NCBI RefSeq assembly: GCF_008642335.1
Contig: NZ_CP029191.1
Span: 4,836,001 to 4,900,000, forward strand
DNA length: 64,000 nt
Origin: Streptomyces venezuelae
Lineage (GTDB): Bacteria > Actinomycetota > Actinomycetes > Streptomycetales > Streptomycetaceae
Direction: 5' to 3'
Position numbers and translations under genes: made by a program. Below the pieces are notes generated by a model, which saw nothing but the letters and a program-made list of their open reading frames with translations, was not told where the DNA came from and did not search any database. The number at the start of each line of letters is the position of its first letter. Position 1 is the first letter of the stretch. This document shows, in pieces, positions 8,528-18,535 of this stretch.

Positions 8528-9841
8528 GTGCTCACCGCGTTCGCCCGGGCGTTCAAGACGCCCGACCTGCGCAAGAAGCTGCTCTTCACACTCGGCATCA
8601 TCGTGATCTACCGGGTGGGTACGCATGTGCCGATTCCCGGTGTCGACTACCGGAACGTCCAGACCTGCATCGACAACGCCAACGCGAACCAGGGCCTGTT
8701 CGGTCTGGTCAACATGTTCAGCGGTGGCGCGCTGCTGCAGATCACGATCTTCGCGCTCGGCATCATGCCGTACATCACGGCGAGCATCATTCTGCAGCTG
8801 CTGACCGTGGTGATCCCGCGACTCGAGGCCCTCAAGAAGGAGGGCCAGGCCGGCACCGCGAAGATCACGCAGTACACGCGCTATCTGACCATCGCGCTCG
8901 CGATCCTTCAGGGCACCGGCCTCGTGGCCACCGCCCGCACCGGCACCCTCTTCCAGGGCTGCCCCGTGGCCAGCGAGATCGTGCCCGACCAGTCGATCTT
9001 CGTCACCATCACGATGGTCATCACCATGACCGCCGGTACGGCGTGCGTCATGTGGCTCGGTGAGCTCATCACCGACCGCGGCATCGGCAACGGCATGTCG
9101 ATCCTGATGTTCATCTCGATCGCCGCGACCTTCCCGAGCGCCCTGTGGGCCATCAAGCAGCAGGGTGACCTGGCGGGCGGCTGGATCGAGTTCGGCACCG
9201 TCATCGCGGTCGGTCTCGTCATGGTCGGCCTGGTGGTCTTCGTCGAGCAGGCGCAGCGTCGCATTCCGGTCCAGTACGCGAAGCGAATGATCGGCCGCAG
9301 GTCCTACGGCGGTACGTCGACGTACATTCCGCTGAAGGTCAACCAGGCGGGCATCATCCCTGTGATCTTCGCCTCGTCGCTGCTTTACATTCCCGCGCTC
9401 GTCGCTCAGTTCGCGGGCGGCAACTCGGGATGGAAGACGTGGATCGAGGCGAACCTGACCAAGGGTGACCATCCGATTTACATCGCCACGTACTTCATCC
9501 TGATCGTCTTCTTCGCCTTCTTCTACGTCGCGATCTCCTTCAACCCCGAGGAAGTCGCCGACAACATGAAGAAGTATGGTGGCTTCATCCCGGGCATCCG
9601 GGCTGGCCGTCCGACCGCTGAGTACCTGAGTTACGTACTCAACCGGATCACCTGGCCGGGTTCGCTGTATCTGGGTCTGATCGCTCTTGTGCCGACGATG
9701 GCGTTGGTGGGCTTCCAGGCGAACCAGAACTTCCCGTTCGGCGGGACGAGCATCCTCATCATCGTGGGTGTGGGTCTGGAAACCGTGAAGCAGATCGAGA
9801 GCCAGCTCCAGCAGCGCAATTACGAAGGGTTCCTCCGCTGA
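8528..9841 (+). CDS. secY: Preprotein translocase subunit SecY
   Basis: The channel subunit of the SecYEG translocon in the cytoplasmic membrane (437 residues). It begins [20 protein letters not shown]. Ten hydrophobic segments can be traced, and the plug/TM2 region ([20 protein letters not shown]), IPVQYAKR and the cytosolic loop [21 protein letters not shown] are typical. The GTG start at 8528 has GGAGG six bases upstream. Unlike most spc operons, it is set apart from rplO by a terminator and 224 bases. The stop overlaps the adk ATG. Confidence 0.97.
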   Translation: MLTAFARAFKTPDLRKKLLFTLGIIVIYRVGTHVPIPGVDYRNVQTCIDNANANQGLFGLVNMFSGGALLQITIFALGIMPYITASIILQLLTVVIPRLEALKKEGQAGTAKITQYTRYLTIALAILQGTGLVATARTGTLFQGCPVASEIVPDQSIFVTITMVITMTAGTACVMWLGELITDRGIGNGMSILMFISIAATFPSALWAIKQQGDLAGGWIEFGTVIAVGLVMVGLVVFVEQAQRRIPVQYAKRMIGRRSYGGTSTYIPLKVNQAGIIPVIFASSLLYIPALVAQFAGGNSGWKTWIEANLTKGDHPIYIATYFILIVFFAFFYVAISFNPEEVADNMKKYGGFIPGIRAGRPTAEYLSYVLNRITWPGSLYLGLIALVPTMALVGFQANQNFPFGGTSILIIVGVGLETVKQIESQLQQRNYEGFLR

Positions 9842-10494
9842 TGCGAATCGTCCTCGTCGGGCCGCCCGGTGCGGGCAAGGGAACGCAGGCCGCGTTCCTC
9901 GCCAAGAACCTGTCGATCCCGCACATCTCCACGGGCGACCTCTTCCGTGCCAACATCAGTCAGGGCACGGACCTGGGCAAGCAGGCGAAGGCGTACATGG
10001 ACGCCGGGAACCTCGTCCCCGACGAGGTGACCATCGCCATGGCGAAGGACCGCATGGCGCAGCCGGACGCCGAGAACGGCTTCCTGCTCGACGGGTTCCC
10101 GCGCAACGTGTCGCAGGCGGAGGCGCTGGACGAGGCGCTCAAGGCCGACGACGTGAAGCTCGACGCCGTCCTGGACCTGGAGGTCCCCGAGGACGAGGTC
10201 GTCAAGCGGATCGCGGGCCGACGGATCTGCCGCAAGGACTCCAGCCACGTCTTCCACGTGACGTACAGCAAGCCGAAGCAGGAAGGCGTCTGTGACGTCT
10301 GCGGCGGCGAGCTCTACCAGCGCGAGGACGACAGCGAGGACACGGTGCGCAAGCGGCTCGAGGTCTACCACACGCAGACCGAGCCGATCATCGACTACTA
10401 CCGGACCCAGGGTCTGGTCGTGACGATCTCGGCGCTCGGCAAGGTGGACGAGGTCACCGAGCGCGCGATGGACGCGCTCAAGGGCGACAAGTAG
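9841..10494 (+). CDS. adk: Adenylate kinase
   Basis: Adenylate kinase (ATP + AMP = 2 ADP), 217 residues, long-LID form. The P-loop GPPGAGKGT is at residues 7-15 and the DGFPRN motif is near 84-89. The LID carries C130, H136, C151 and C154, a plausible zinc site of the C-x5-H-x14-C-x2-C kind found in Gram-positive enzymes. The ATG overlaps the secY stop, and a hairpin follows the gene. Confidence 0.97.
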   Translation: MRIVLVGPPGAGKGTQAAFLAKNLSIPHISTGDLFRANISQGTDLGKQAKAYMDAGNLVPDEVTIAMAKDRMAQPDAENGFLLDGFPRNVSQAEALDEALKADDVKLDAVLDLEVPEDEVVKRIAGRRICRKDSSHVFHVTYSKPKQEGVCDVCGGELYQREDDSEDTVRKRLEVYHTQTEPIIDYYRTQGLVVTISALGKVDEVTERAMDALKGDK

Positions 10495-10510
10495 TTCAGT
10501 ACGCTGTTTC

Positions 10511-10542
10511 CGGCCGCGGTGCCCCTCGGGGGACCGCGGCCG
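10511..10542 (+). terminator. Hairpin between adk and map
   Basis: A perfect 10-bp stem, CGGCCGCGGT (10511-10520) and ACCGCGGCCG (10533-10542), lies 16 bases after the adk stop. It may terminate or slow transcription between adk and map. A short region with TATACG follows and might start a map transcript. Confidence 0.55.
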
Positions 10543-10591
10543 TAGTGTTGTATACGTCGGTTGTCGGACGGAAGACGGAGAGCGGAACCCC

Positions 10592-11428
10592 ATGGTGCAG
10601 ATCAAGACCCCCGAGCAGATCGCGAAGATGCGTGAGGCGGGCCTTGTCGTCGCCGCGATTCACGCCGCGACCCGGGAGGCCGCGGTGCCCGGCGCCACGA
10701 CGAAGGATCTGGACGAAGTCGCCCGCAAGGTGATCGCGGAGCACGGGGCGAAGTCGAACTTCCTGGGGTACGGCGGGTTCCCCGCGACGATCTGCACGTC
10801 GGTCAACGAGGTCGTCGTGCACGGCATCCCCGACGACAAGACCGTCCTGAAGGACGGCGACATCATCTCCATCGACGCGGGCGCCATCGTCGACGGCTGG
10901 CACGGCGACGCGGCCTACACGGCGTTCGTGGGCACCGGTCACGCTCCGGAGCTGATCGAGCTCTCGCGGGTGACCGAGGAGTCCATGTGGGCCGGTCTCG
11001 CGGCCATGAAGCAGGGCAACCGGCTCGTCGACATCTCCCGCGCCATCGAGACGTACATCCGCCGGCAGCCGAAGCCGGGCGGCGGCAAGTACGGGATCGT
11101 CGAGGACTACGGCGGCCACGGCATCGGCACCGAGATGCACATGGACCCGCACCTCCTGAACTACGTCGAGCGCCGCCGCGGCAAGGGCCCGAAGCTGGTC
11201 CCCGGCTTCTGCCTCGCCATCGAGCCCATGGTCTCCCTCGGCACCCCGCGCACGGAGGTCCTGGAGGACGACTGGACCGTCATCACCACGGACGGGACCT
11301 GGTCCTCGCACTGGGAGCACACGATCGCCCTCACGGAGGAGGGGCCGATCGTCCTGACGGCTCCGGACTGCGGGAAGGCGAAGCTGGCGGAGTACGGCGT
11401 GACGACCGCGCCGGACCCGCTGGGCTGA
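10592..11428 (+). CDS. map: Methionine aminopeptidase type I
   Basis: Removes the initiator methionine from new proteins (278 residues). Metal ligands of the pita-bread fold are seen in order: D in ISIDAGAIVDGWHGD (two Asp), H in GHGIGTEMHMDP, E in FCLAIEPMV, and the last E in WEHTIALTE. It sits in the standard secY-adk-map order. There are usually several map paralogues in Streptomyces; this is the spc-linked one. Confidence 0.96.
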   Translation: MVQIKTPEQIAKMREAGLVVAAIHAATREAAVPGATTKDLDEVARKVIAEHGAKSNFLGYGGFPATICTSVNEVVVHGIPDDKTVLKDGDIISIDAGAIVDGWHGDAAYTAFVGTGHAPELIELSRVTEESMWAGLAAMKQGNRLVDISRAIETYIRRQPKPGGGKYGIVEDYGGHGIGTEMHMDPHLLNYVERRRGKGPKLVPGFCLAIEPMVSLGTPRTEVLEDDWTVITTDGTWSSHWEHTIALTEEGPIVLTAPDCGKAKLAEYGVTTAPDPLG

Positions 11429-11503
11429 GGTCCGCACCCGCTTGCTTAAGGATCTTCGTCGTGGGGCAGACTTTCTCGATTCGTCTTTCCGAGTGCACTG
11501 ACG

Positions 11504-11509
11504 TAGACT
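11504..11509 (+). promoter_or_regulatory. Candidate -10 box upstream of infA
   Basis: TAGACT at 11504-11509 lies 80 bases before infA, in the 161-base gap after map. A weak -35 (TTCGTC at 11480-11485) is 18 bases upstream. The gap and this box suggest a separate promoter for the infA-rpmJ-rpsM-rpsK-rpoA-rplQ set. Confidence 0.4.
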
Positions 11510-11589
11510 GACGCGTCGGCTCTCGTGCATCCGTGTGTCTGCATACGGAGCATGTAGTCGATCAAGGTAGTCGATTCGAAGGGCGAAGC

Positions 11590-11811
11590 GTGGCCAAGAA
11601 GCAAGGTGCCATCGAGATCGAAGGCACTGTCGTCGAGTCTCTTCCGAACGCCATGTTCAAGGTGGAGCTCCAGAACGGCCACCAGGTCCTGGCACACATC
11701 AGCGGCAAGATGCGCATGCACTACATCCGCATCCTCCCTGACGACCGGGTCGTGGTGGAGCTGTCTCCGTACGACCTGACGCGTGGCCGGATCGTCTACC
11801 GGTACAAGTAG
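11590..11811 (+). CDS. infA: Translation initiation factor IF-1
   Basis: IF-1 (73 residues, the usual length), an OB-fold protein that binds the 30S A site. The sequence [20 protein letters not shown], then [18 protein letters not shown], is near invariant. The GTG start at 11590 gives the canonical N-terminus (M)AKKQG; upstream in-frame codons do not match the family. rpmJ follows after 58 bases. Confidence 0.97.
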   Translation: MAKKQGAIEIEGTVVESLPNAMFKVELQNGHQVLAHISGKMRMHYIRILPDDRVVVELSPYDLTRGRIVYRYK

Positions 11812-11869
11812 ATCTTGCCCGCATCCCGCTCGCGCGGGGTGGTGGCACTGACCCGGAGAACCTCACCCA

Positions 11870-11983
11870 ATGAAGGTCAAGCCGAGCGTCAAGAAGATCT
11901 GCGACAAGTGCAGGGTGATCCGCCGTCACGGCCGGGTCATGATCATCTGCGACAACCCGCGCCACAAGCAGCGCCAGGGCTGA
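11870..11983 (+). CDS. rpmJ: 50S ribosomal protein L36
   Basis: Ribosomal protein L36 (37 residues), the smallest ribosomal protein, sitting in the 50S base. C11, C14, C27 and H32 form the zinc ribbon (CDKC ... CDNPRH). The sequence [20 protein letters not shown] is diagnostic. It is easy to miss because it has only 38 codons. Confidence 0.96.
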   Translation: MKVKPSVKKICDKCRVIRRHGRVMIICDNPRHKQRQG

Positions 11984-12171
11984 CGCACGACTGCAGTTCG
12001 CAGATTTTCGCGCGACGCACGTAATCAATACGCAGAGCACGTCCCTCTTCAGATCCATCGGTATATGGAGGGCGACACCCCCGGTCGGAGGCCGGGGACC
12101 CAGCCGGTACCTCATACGGCCACTGGGAGTGGTTCTGCCGAAGACCTCCGAAGAATCAACAGGAGCCATGA

Positions 12172-12552
12172 ATGGCACGCGTTGAAGGCGTTGACCTCCC
12201 GCGCGACAAGCGCATCGAGGTCGCCCTCACCTACGTGTTCGGCATCGGCCGCACGCTGGCCCAGCAGACGCTGGACGCCACCGAGGTGGACCGCAACACC
12301 CGCGTTCGCGACCTGACCGAGGAAGACCTCGTCAAGATCCGTGAGTACGTGGACGCCAACATCAAGACCGAGGGTGACCTCCGTCGCGAGATCCAGGCCG
12401 ACATCCGCCGCAAGGTCGAGATCGGTTGCTACCAGGGTCTCCGTCACCGTCGTGGTCTGCCCGTCCGCGGTCAGCGCACCAGCACCAACGCCCGCACCCG
12501 CAAGGGCCCGCGTCGCGCCATCGCCGGTAAGAAGAAGCCGGGCAAGAAGTAG
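12172..12552 (+). CDS. rpsM: 30S ribosomal protein S13
   Basis: Ribosomal protein S13 (126 residues), a 30S head protein that contacts the P-site tRNA. It opens [20 protein letters not shown] and has the C-terminal [20 protein letters not shown] signature. The ATG follows AACAGGAGCC. The 188 bases upstream contain a weak CCCCGG/CCGGGG hairpin near 12077-12097 and no ORF. Confidence 0.98.
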   Translation: MARVEGVDLPRDKRIEVALTYVFGIGRTLAQQTLDATEVDRNTRVRDLTEEDLVKIREYVDANIKTEGDLRREIQADIRRKVEIGCYQGLRHRRGLPVRGQRTSTNARTRKGPRRAIAGKKKPGKK

Positions 12553-12617
12553 TCCTCGCTCAGCGGTCTATCGACAGCTGACGCTGCAGGACCGACCACC
12601 TCCCGTAGGAGTTATAG

Positions 12618-13022
12618 ATGCCCCCCAAGGGTCGTCAGGGCGCTGCCAAGAAGGTGCGCCGCAAGGAAAAGAAGAACGTCGCCCACGGGCACGCTCACAT
12701 CAAGAGCACGTTCAACAACACGATCGTGTCCATCACGGACCCGACCGGCAACGTGATCTCGTGGGCCTCCGCCGGCCACGTCGGCTTCAAGGGCTCGCGC
12801 AAGTCCACGCCGTTCGCCGCGCAGATGGCCGCCGAGTCGGCTGCCCGTCGCGCCCAGGAGCACGGCATGCGCAAGGTCGACGTGTTCGTCAAGGGCCCGG
12901 GTTCGGGCCGCGAGACGGCCATCCGTTCGCTGCAGGCGACCGGTCTCGAGGTCGGCTCCATCCAGGACGTGACGCCCACGCCGCACAACGGCTGCCGTCC
13001 GCCCAAGCGTCGTCGCGTCTGA
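12618..13022 (+). CDS. rpsK: 30S ribosomal protein S11
   Basis: Ribosomal protein S11 (134 residues), on the 30S platform. The conserved blocks [20 protein letters not shown] and [15 protein letters not shown] are present. In many bacteria rpsD follows; here a hairpin and then rpoA come next. Confidence 0.98.
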   Translation: MPPKGRQGAAKKVRRKEKKNVAHGHAHIKSTFNNTIVSITDPTGNVISWASAGHVGFKGSRKSTPFAAQMAAESAARRAQEHGMRKVDVFVKGPGSGRETAIRSLQATGLEVGSIQDVTPTPHNGCRPPKRRRV

Positions 13023-13050
13023 CGTTCGTACGTCGCTTGACTTGAGGTTC

Positions 13051-13084
13051 CGGGCGGTACGGCTCTTCGGAGTCGTATCGCCCG
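13051..13084 (+). terminator. TTCG-loop hairpin between rpsK and rpoA
   Basis: A 15-bp stem with two G-U pairs, CGGGCGGTACGGCTC (13051-13065) and GAGTCGTATCGCCCG (13070-13084), closed by a TTCG tetraloop. A second small stem (CCTTG...CAAGG, about 13087-13103) follows. It may act as a partial terminator that lowers or uncouples rpoA expression, or as an mRNA stability element. Confidence 0.6.
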
Positions 13085-13144
13085 TACCCTTGTAGTACTC
13101 AAGGGCATCAAATAGTGGGTGCCCATGACTGAAGGAATCACTTC

Positions 13145-14167
13145 ATGCTGATCGCTCAGCGTCCCTCGTTGACCGAAGAGGTCGTCGACGAATTCCGCTC
13201 CCGGTTCGTGATCGAGCCGCTGGAGCCGGGCTTCGGCTACACCCTCGGCAACTCCCTCCGCCGCACCCTGCTCTCGTCGATCCCCGGCGCTGCTGTCACC
13301 AGCATCCGCATCGACGGTGTCCTGCACGAGTTCACCACCGTGCCGGGTGTCAAGGAGGACGTCACCGACCTCATCCTCAACATCAAGCAGCTGGTCGTGT
13401 CCAGCGAGCACGACGAGCCCGTCGTGATGTACCTGCGCAAGCAGGGCCCGGGCCTCGTGACCGCCGCTGACATCGCCCCGCCGGCCGGTGTCGAGGTGCA
13501 CAACCCCGACCTGGTCCTCGCCACGCTCAACGGCAAGGGCAAGCTGGAGATGGAGCTGACCGTCGAGCGCGGTCGCGGCTACGTCTCCGCGGTGCAGAAC
13601 AAGCAGGTCGGCCAGGAGATCGGCCGCATCCCGGTCGACTCGATCTACTCGCCGGTCCTCAAGGTCACGTACAAGGTCGAGGCGACCCGTGTCGAGCAGC
13701 GCACCGACTTCGACAAGCTGATCGTCGACGTCGAGACCAAGCAGGCGATGCGTCCGCGTGACGCCATGGCCTCCGCCGGTAAGACGCTGGTCGAGCTCTT
13801 CGGTCTCGCCCGTGAGCTCAACATCGACGCCGAGGGCATCGACATGGGCCCGTCCCCCACGGACGCCGCCCTTGCCGCCGACCTGGCGCTGCCGATCGAG
13901 GAGCTCGAGCTCACCGTTCGGTCGTACAACTGCCTCAAGCGCGAGGGCATCCACTCCGTGGGTGAGCTCGTGGCCCGCTCCGAGGCGGACCTGCTCGACA
14001 TCCGCAACTTCGGTGCGAAGTCGATCGACGAGGTCAAGATGAAGCTCAACGGCATGGGTCTCGCGCTGAAGGACTCGCCTCCCGGCTTCGACCCGACCGC
14101 TGCCGCTGACGCCTTCGGGGCTGACGACGACGCGGACGCCGGGTTCGTCGAGACCGAGCAGTACTGA
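13145..14167 (+). CDS. rpoA: DNA-directed RNA polymerase subunit alpha
   Basis: RNA polymerase alpha subunit (340 residues). The N-terminal assembly domain contains [22 protein letters not shown] and [10 protein letters not shown]. The C-terminal domain (about 250-315) binds UP elements and activators ([21 protein letters not shown], then [13 protein letters not shown]). An acidic tail ends the protein. RBS GAAGGAATCACTTC precedes the ATG. It is followed by a hairpin and rplQ. Confidence 0.98.
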   Translation: MLIAQRPSLTEEVVDEFRSRFVIEPLEPGFGYTLGNSLRRTLLSSIPGAAVTSIRIDGVLHEFTTVPGVKEDVTDLILNIKQLVVSSEHDEPVVMYLRKQGPGLVTAADIAPPAGVEVHNPDLVLATLNGKGKLEMELTVERGRGYVSAVQNKQVGQEIGRIPVDSIYSPVLKVTYKVEATRVEQRTDFDKLIVDVETKQAMRPRDAMASAGKTLVELFGLARELNIDAEGIDMGPSPTDAALAADLALPIEELELTVRSYNCLKREGIHSVGELVARSEADLLDIRNFGAKSIDEVKMKLNGMGLALKDSPPGFDPTAAADAFGADDDADAGFVETEQY

Positions 14168-14174
14168 TGAACTG

Positions 14175-14196
14175 CCCGAGGGCGTCCGCCCTCGGG
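14175..14196 (+). terminator. Hairpin between rpoA and rplQ
   Basis: A perfect 9-bp stem, CCCGAGGGC (14175-14183) and GCCCTCGGG (14188-14196), with loop GTCC, just after the rpoA stop. It could stabilise the rpoA 3' end or partly terminate before rplQ. Confidence 0.45.
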
Positions 14197-14248
14197 GCCC
14201 TGTCCCCGGTACCTGATACGGCCGGGGCAGATCACTAGGAGAAACACC

Positions 14249-14737
14249 ATGCCGAAGCCCACCAAGGGTGCCCGTCTGGGCGGCAGCGCCGCGCACGAGA
14301 AGCTTCTGCTGGCGAACCTCGCCAAGCAGCTCTTCGAGCACGGCCGGATCACGACGACCGAGGCCAAGGCCCGTCGTCTGCGTCCGTACGCGGAGCGTCT
14401 GGTCACCAAGGCGAAGAAGGGTGACCTTCACAACCGCCGCCAGGTGCTGTCCGTCATCACCGACAAGAGCATCGTGCACACGCTCTTCACGGAGATCGGC
14501 CCGCGCTACGAGAACCGCCCGGGTGGCTACACCCGTATCACCAAGATCGGTAACCGTCGTGGCGACAACGCGCCCATGGCGATCATCGAGCTGGTGGAGG
14601 CCCTGACCGTGGCCCAGGAGGCCACCGGTGAGGCCGAGGCGGCCACGAAGCGTGCCGTCAAGGAAGACACCCTCAAGAAGGACGCGCCCGCCGAGGACGC
14701 GCCGGTTGAGGCCGCCGAGGAGTCGAAGGACGCCTGA
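14249..14737 (+). CDS. rplQ: 50S ribosomal protein L17
   Basis: Ribosomal protein L17 (162 residues). The conserved part runs to about residue 120 ([20 protein letters not shown] ... [13 protein letters not shown]). An Ala/Glu/Lys-rich C-terminal tail of about 40 residues is an actinobacterial feature. It is the last gene of the alpha operon and is followed by a strong terminator. Confidence 0.97.
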   Translation: MPKPTKGARLGGSAAHEKLLLANLAKQLFEHGRITTTEAKARRLRPYAERLVTKAKKGDLHNRRQVLSVITDKSIVHTLFTEIGPRYENRPGGYTRITKIGNRRGDNAPMAIIELVEALTVAQEATGEAEAATKRAVKEDTLKKDAPAEDAPVEAAEESKDA

Positions 14738-14754
14738 GGCTCTGCCTTGCAGTG

Positions 14755-14784
14755 AGCGGGTCCGCCCTTCGGGGCGGGCCCGCT
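14755..14784 (+). terminator. Terminator after rplQ
   Basis: A 13-bp stem with one G-U pair, AGCGGGTCCGCCC (14755-14767) and GGGCGGGCCCGCT (14772-14784), with a TTCG tetraloop and TTTC after it. It ends the ribosomal transcription unit before truA. Confidence 0.85.
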
Positions 14785-14818
14785 TTCGCATGTATGGGGC
14801 GCTGAGAGGATTGCGGTT

Positions 14819-15673
14819 GTGAGCGATGAAGTAGAGCCCGGGTTCGTGCGGGTGCGGTTGGATCTTTCTTATGACGGCAGGGATTTCTCCGGCTGGGCCA
14901 AGCAGAAGCAGGGGCAGCGGACCGTCCAGGGGGAGATCGAGGCCGCACTGCGGACGGTGACGCGGTCGCAGGAGACGTACGAGCTGACCGTCGCGGGGCG
15001 GACCGACAGTGGCGTGCACGCCCGGGGGCAGGTCGCCCATGTCGACCTGCCGGAGAGCGTGTGGGCCGAGCACGGCGACAAGCTGCTGCGCAGGCTCGCC
15101 GGGCGGCTGCCGCACGACGTGCGGGTGTGGAAGGTCGCCGAGGCGCCCGCCGGGTTCAACGCCCGGTTCGCGGCCGTGTGGCGGCGGTACGCGTACCGCG
15201 TGACCGACCACCCCGGCGGCGTCGACCCGCTGCTGCGGGGGCACGTGCTGTGGCACGACTGGGCCCTGGACCTCGACGCCATGAACGCCGCGGCCGAGCG
15301 GCTCGTCGGTGAGCACGACTTCGCCGCGTACTGCAAGAAGCGCGAGGGTGCCACGACCATTCGTACGCTGCAGGAACTGCGGTGGGAGCGGCGGACGGAC
15401 GGGATTCTCGAAGCGACTGTGCGGGCCGACGCGTTCTGCCACAACATGGTGCGCTCGCTGGTCGGCGCCATGCTGTTCGTGGGGGACGGGCACCGGCCCG
15501 TGGAGTGGCCGGAGAAGGTGCTCCGCGCGGGTGTGCGGGACTCCGCCGTGCACGTCGTGCGGCCGCACGGGCTGACGCTCGAAGAGGTCGGCTACCCCGC
15601 CGACGACCTGCTCGCCGCGCGCAGCAAGGAGGCGCGCAACAAGCGGACGCTGCCCGGGGCCGGGTGCTGCTGA
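14819..15673 (+). CDS. truA: tRNA pseudouridine(38-40) synthase TruA
   Basis: Makes pseudouridine at positions 38-40 in the tRNA anticodon stem-loop (284 residues). The catalytic aspartate is D63 in [16 protein letters not shown]. The motif [13 protein letters not shown] is near residue 200. The GTG start at 14819 is preceded by GAGAGGATTGCGG. Its place right after rplQ is usual in Gram-positive bacteria. It runs convergent to the next gene with 16 bases between stops. Confidence 0.95.
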   Translation: MSDEVEPGFVRVRLDLSYDGRDFSGWAKQKQGQRTVQGEIEAALRTVTRSQETYELTVAGRTDSGVHARGQVAHVDLPESVWAEHGDKLLRRLAGRLPHDVRVWKVAEAPAGFNARFAAVWRRYAYRVTDHPGGVDPLLRGHVLWHDWALDLDAMNAAAERLVGEHDFAAYCKKREGATTIRTLQELRWERRTDGILEATVRADAFCHNMVRSLVGAMLFVGDGHRPVEWPEKVLRAGVRDSAVHVVRPHGLTLEEVGYPADDLLAARSKEARNKRTLPGAGCC

Positions 15674-15689
15674 GGTCCGCCGGAACCGG

Positions 15690-16556
15690 CTACTGCGGGG
15701 CTTCGGCGGCGGCCGACGCCTGAGCCGTGCCGCGCAGGTGGATGCGCTGGAACGCGAAGCGGGAGAGGTCGTCGCCGACGCCGTACGCCTTGCGGTCGCC
15801 CGTCGTCACGTTCTTGCCGCTGGTGTAGCCGGTGGTGGTGAAGTACGCGTAGCGGCCGTAGGCGTTGTAGGTGCCGCGGCACACGCCCGTGCGGCAGAAG
15901 GAGGGCACGCCCTTGCCGGACAGCGAGTTCACGAGGCCCTTCTCCGCCTGCTCCTTGACCTTCGTCGCGTCGGCGGCCGTGTCGAACACGGCGACGCCGA
16001 TCGTGACCGCGACACCGTCCCTGATGTAGCTGGCGCGGATCAGGCGCGTGCAGTCGTTCCTGGCGAGGACCGAGGCGAGGGCGGGCTGGGTGACCGACGT
16101 GCACTTCGTGGTGCTGTCGGTCGCGCCCTTCTTGTAGAGGCGCTCGCCGGTCCGCCACGACTTGCCGGGGAACATGCCCTCGGGGGTGAGCGGCGCCTTG
16201 TCCTTCTTGGCGCTGGAGATGAAGTCCTTGGGGTCCGGCGGGGGCGGCGGTGTGGTCGCCTCGAAGGACGGCTCCGCCTCCTTGCTCGCGCCCGGGATGT
16301 CCGCGGCCGTCGGCAGCTCGCCGGCCGGCTTGTTCGACGCGGAGGGTTCGTCGCTGTTCGCCGTGACGACGGTGATGGCGACGGCGGCGGCGATGCCGAC
16401 GGTCGCGAAGACTCCGCCGCCGATCAGCAGCCACTTGCGGCGGCGGGTGCGCGCCTCGGAGGCCTCGGCGAGCGCCGCCCAGTCGGGCGTGGGCCCGCCA
16501 CCGGGTCCGCCCGTTCCGCCCGGACCCCACTGAGGTCCCCCTTGCCCAAAGCTCAT
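15690..16556 (-). CDS. Membrane-anchored protein of unknown function
   Basis: 288 residues from the ATG at 16556 (MSFGQGGPQWGPGG); a codon three residues upstream is also possible. A Gly/Pro-rich cytoplasmic N-terminus of about 40 residues is followed by RRRKW and one transmembrane helix (about residues 42-63). A Pro-rich spacer and a large outside domain with four cysteines follow. The outside part (WRTGERLYKKGATDSTTKC ... FCRTGVCRGTYNAYGRYAYF) recalls sensor-like domains of Streptomyces secreted proteins. I do not recognise a named family. It is convergent with truA and divergent from the next gene. Confidence 0.8.
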   Translation of the reverse strand: MSFGQGGPQWGPGGTGGPGGGPTPDWAALAEASEARTRRRKWLLIGGGVFATVGIAAAVAITVVTANSDEPSASNKPAGELPTAADIPGASKEAEPSFEATTPPPPPDPKDFISSAKKDKAPLTPEGMFPGKSWRTGERLYKKGATDSTTKCTSVTQPALASVLARNDCTRLIRASYIRDGVAVTIGVAVFDTAADATKVKEQAEKGLVNSLSGKGVPSFCRTGVCRGTYNAYGRYAYFTTTGYTSGKNVTTGDRKAYGVGDDLSRFAFQRIHLRGTAQASAAAEAPQ

Positions 16557-16630
16557 GGGGCGCATCTTAGACGTGCTTCCCGGGATGTTGAGCGGGGGTT
16601 GCGCGGGGCGTCAGGCCTAGCCTGAAGCGT

Positions 16631-17839
16631 ATGAATTCGGGCAAAGAGGGCGTTTGTGGGTGGTGGGAGAAGCCGGCCGAGTCGTACGTCCGGTGGGTGC
16701 TCGGGGTGGTGCTCGTCGCCGCGGTCGTCCGGGTCGGCCTCGCCTCTCCGCAGGGCGGAATGGACAACGCCATCGTGGTGCGGGCCGCCGACGCCTGGCT
16801 CCACGGGCGCTCGCCCTACGCCGACCGGCACTTCCTCTATCTCCCCGGCGCCGTGCTCGCGGCGGTCCCGCAGGCGCTGCTGCCCGCGGACGTGGTGCGG
16901 TTCCTGGTGCCCGCGGGGGTGACCGGCGGGCTCGTCGGGGGGTGGGCGTGTGCGCTGCGGGTGTACGGAGTGCCACTGCGGAGTCGGTTCGCCGTGTACG
17001 GGCTGCTCGGGCTCGCCCTCGGCTTCGCGCCCTTCGGGCACCTCGTCCAGCTCGGCAACTGGACGGCGGGCTCCGCGCTCGCGCTGCCGTGCGCGCTGCT
17101 CCTCGTGTGCCGCGGGCGGTGGGTCGCGGCCGGGCTCGTCATCGGGGCGGCCGTGGCCGTGAAGCCGCTGCTCGCGCCCGTGCTTCTTCTGTTCGTGTTC
17201 GCGCGCAGGTGGTGGGCGCTCGCGGCGGCCGTGGGCGTGCCCGCGCTGGTGTCGGCGGTCGCCGCGCTCGCCATGCCGGACCCGGCCGGGTTCTTCACGC
17301 GGACGCTGCCCTTCCTGCTGCGCGGCGAGGACTCCTTCGTACGCCTCTATGAGGCATCGCCCGCCGCGGTGCTCGCGCGGCTCGGGGTGCCGGAGTCGGG
17401 CGCCACGCTGCTGGCCGGGGGCGCGGCGGCGGCCGGGGTGTGGTGTGCGTGGCGGCGGTGGGGGAGGGGAGAGGAGGGCGTGGCGACGGCGAGGGTCGTG
17501 GAATGCGCCGTGATGCTGATGCTTTCGGCCTTTCTGGTCTCCCGGCCGTCGTACGACCACTATCTGTTGGTCGTCCTGCCGCTGCTGCTCGCCGGGGCCC
17601 TGACACCGGGGGCGGCCGCGCGCAGTCCGTGGTTCTGGGTGGCGCTGGTGCCGCAGGTGCCGGGGTTCACCTGGCCGTGGCTGGAGCCCGGGACGCGGCG
17701 GGCCTTCAAGGATGCGGTGACGCTGTGCGTGCTGGCGGGCACGGTCGGGTGGGCGTGCGTGCGGACCGCTACGCTGGAGAGTGCGGACCCGCCCATGGCG
17801 AGGGAGTCGCCGGTGCCTGGCTCCAGGGCCGCGTTTTGA
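16631..17839 (+). CDS. GT87-like (DUF2029) integral membrane glycosyltransferase
   Basis: A polytopic membrane protein of 402 residues with about ten hydrophobic segments. Near the N-terminus comes NAIVVRAADAWLHGRSPYAD, resembling the first-loop region of polyprenyl-phosphate-mannose-dependent (GT87, DUF2029) transferases, and later GFAPFGHLVQLGNWTAGSAL and AVAVKPLLAPVLL. By family analogy it may add mannose or another sugar to envelope polymers from a lipid donor outside the membrane. The exact substrate cannot be read from sequence. A cytoplasmic tail of about 25 residues ends it. The rplM promoter overlaps its stop codon. Confidence 0.7.
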   Translation: MNSGKEGVCGWWEKPAESYVRWVLGVVLVAAVVRVGLASPQGGMDNAIVVRAADAWLHGRSPYADRHFLYLPGAVLAAVPQALLPADVVRFLVPAGVTGGLVGGWACALRVYGVPLRSRFAVYGLLGLALGFAPFGHLVQLGNWTAGSALALPCALLLVCRGRWVAAGLVIGAAVAVKPLLAPVLLLFVFARRWWALAAAVGVPALVSAVAALAMPDPAGFFTRTLPFLLRGEDSFVRLYEASPAAVLARLGVPESGATLLAGGAAAAGVWCAWRRWGRGEEGVATARVVECAVMLMLSAFLVSRPSYDHYLLVVLPLLLAGALTPGAAARSPWFWVALVPQVPGFTWPWLEPGTRRAFKDAVTLCVLAGTVGWACVRTATLESADPPMARESPVPGSRAAF

Positions 17840-17883
17840 CCGGTACGGGCCAGCGCGGGTACTCTCGACGATTGATACGTATT
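17836..17883 (+). promoter_or_regulatory. Promoter and leader element of rplM-rpsI
   Basis: TTGACC (17836-17841) and TACTCT (17860-17865) with an 18-base spacer form a good vegetative (HrdB-type) promoter overlapping the end of the upstream gene. GATTGATACGTATT (17870-17883) follows in the transcribed leader and nearly matches a block in the secY leader. The leader runs about 180 bases to the rplM GTG and holds no convincing ORF. Confidence 0.65.
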
Positions 17884-18049
17884 GGTGTCCTCGATCTCAC
17901 GCGAAAGGGCCCTTACGTAGGTTCCCTGGAGCAGTTACCAGTGGCTCGCATACGGGCAGCGTCCCCGGCACTGTGAGCCCCAGCTGCATGATCGCTTCCT
18001 GGGTGCCGTGTGTCTGGACCCCATCCACTGAAGAAGCGAAGGCTACTAA

Positions 18050-18493
18050 GTGCGTACGTACAGCCCCAAGCCCGGCGACGTGACCCGCCAGTGGCACGTC
18101 ATCGACGCTCAGGACATCGTCCTGGGTCGTCTGGCGACCACCGCTGCCACCCTCCTGCGTGGCAAGCACAAGGCGATCTACGCCCCCCACGTCGACACCG
18201 GTGACTTCGTCATCATCATCAACGCGGAGAAGGTTCACCTCTCCGGCAACAAGAAGACCCAGAAGATGGCGTACCGCCACTCCGGTTACCCGGGTGGTCT
18301 GCGTTCCGTCCGTTACGACGAGCTGCTCGAGAAGAGCCCCGAGAAGGCTGTCGAGAAGGCCGTCAAGGGCATGCTCCCCAAGAACACCCTGGGCCGTCAG
18401 ATGCTCTCGAAGCTGAAGGTCTACGCGGGCGACCAGCACCCGCACGGCGCTCAGCAGCCGGTCCCGTTCGAGATCACCCAGGTCGCGCAGTAG
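18050..18493 (+). CDS. rplM: 50S ribosomal protein L13
   Basis: Ribosomal protein L13 (147 residues), an early 50S assembly protein. It shows [20 protein letters not shown], the middle [16 protein letters not shown] and [21 protein letters not shown]. The GTG start at 18050 gives the usual N-terminus [11 protein letters not shown]. It is cotranscribed with rpsI 42 bases downstream. Confidence 0.97.
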   Translation: MRTYSPKPGDVTRQWHVIDAQDIVLGRLATTAATLLRGKHKAIYAPHVDTGDFVIIINAEKVHLSGNKKTQKMAYRHSGYPGGLRSVRYDELLEKSPEKAVEKAVKGMLPKNTLGRQMLSKLKVYAGDQHPHGAQQPVPFEITQVAQ

Positions 18494-18535
18494 TTCCGGC
18501 CACCCCCTAAGACGTAAAGAAATCTGAGGAGAATC

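Noticed and set aside
12695..15568. 957-codon open frame on the minus strand across rpsK, rpoA, rplQ and truA
   Set aside because: It lies wholly opposite well-known genes and its sequence is the low-complexity shadow expected from high GC third positions; no domain is visible.
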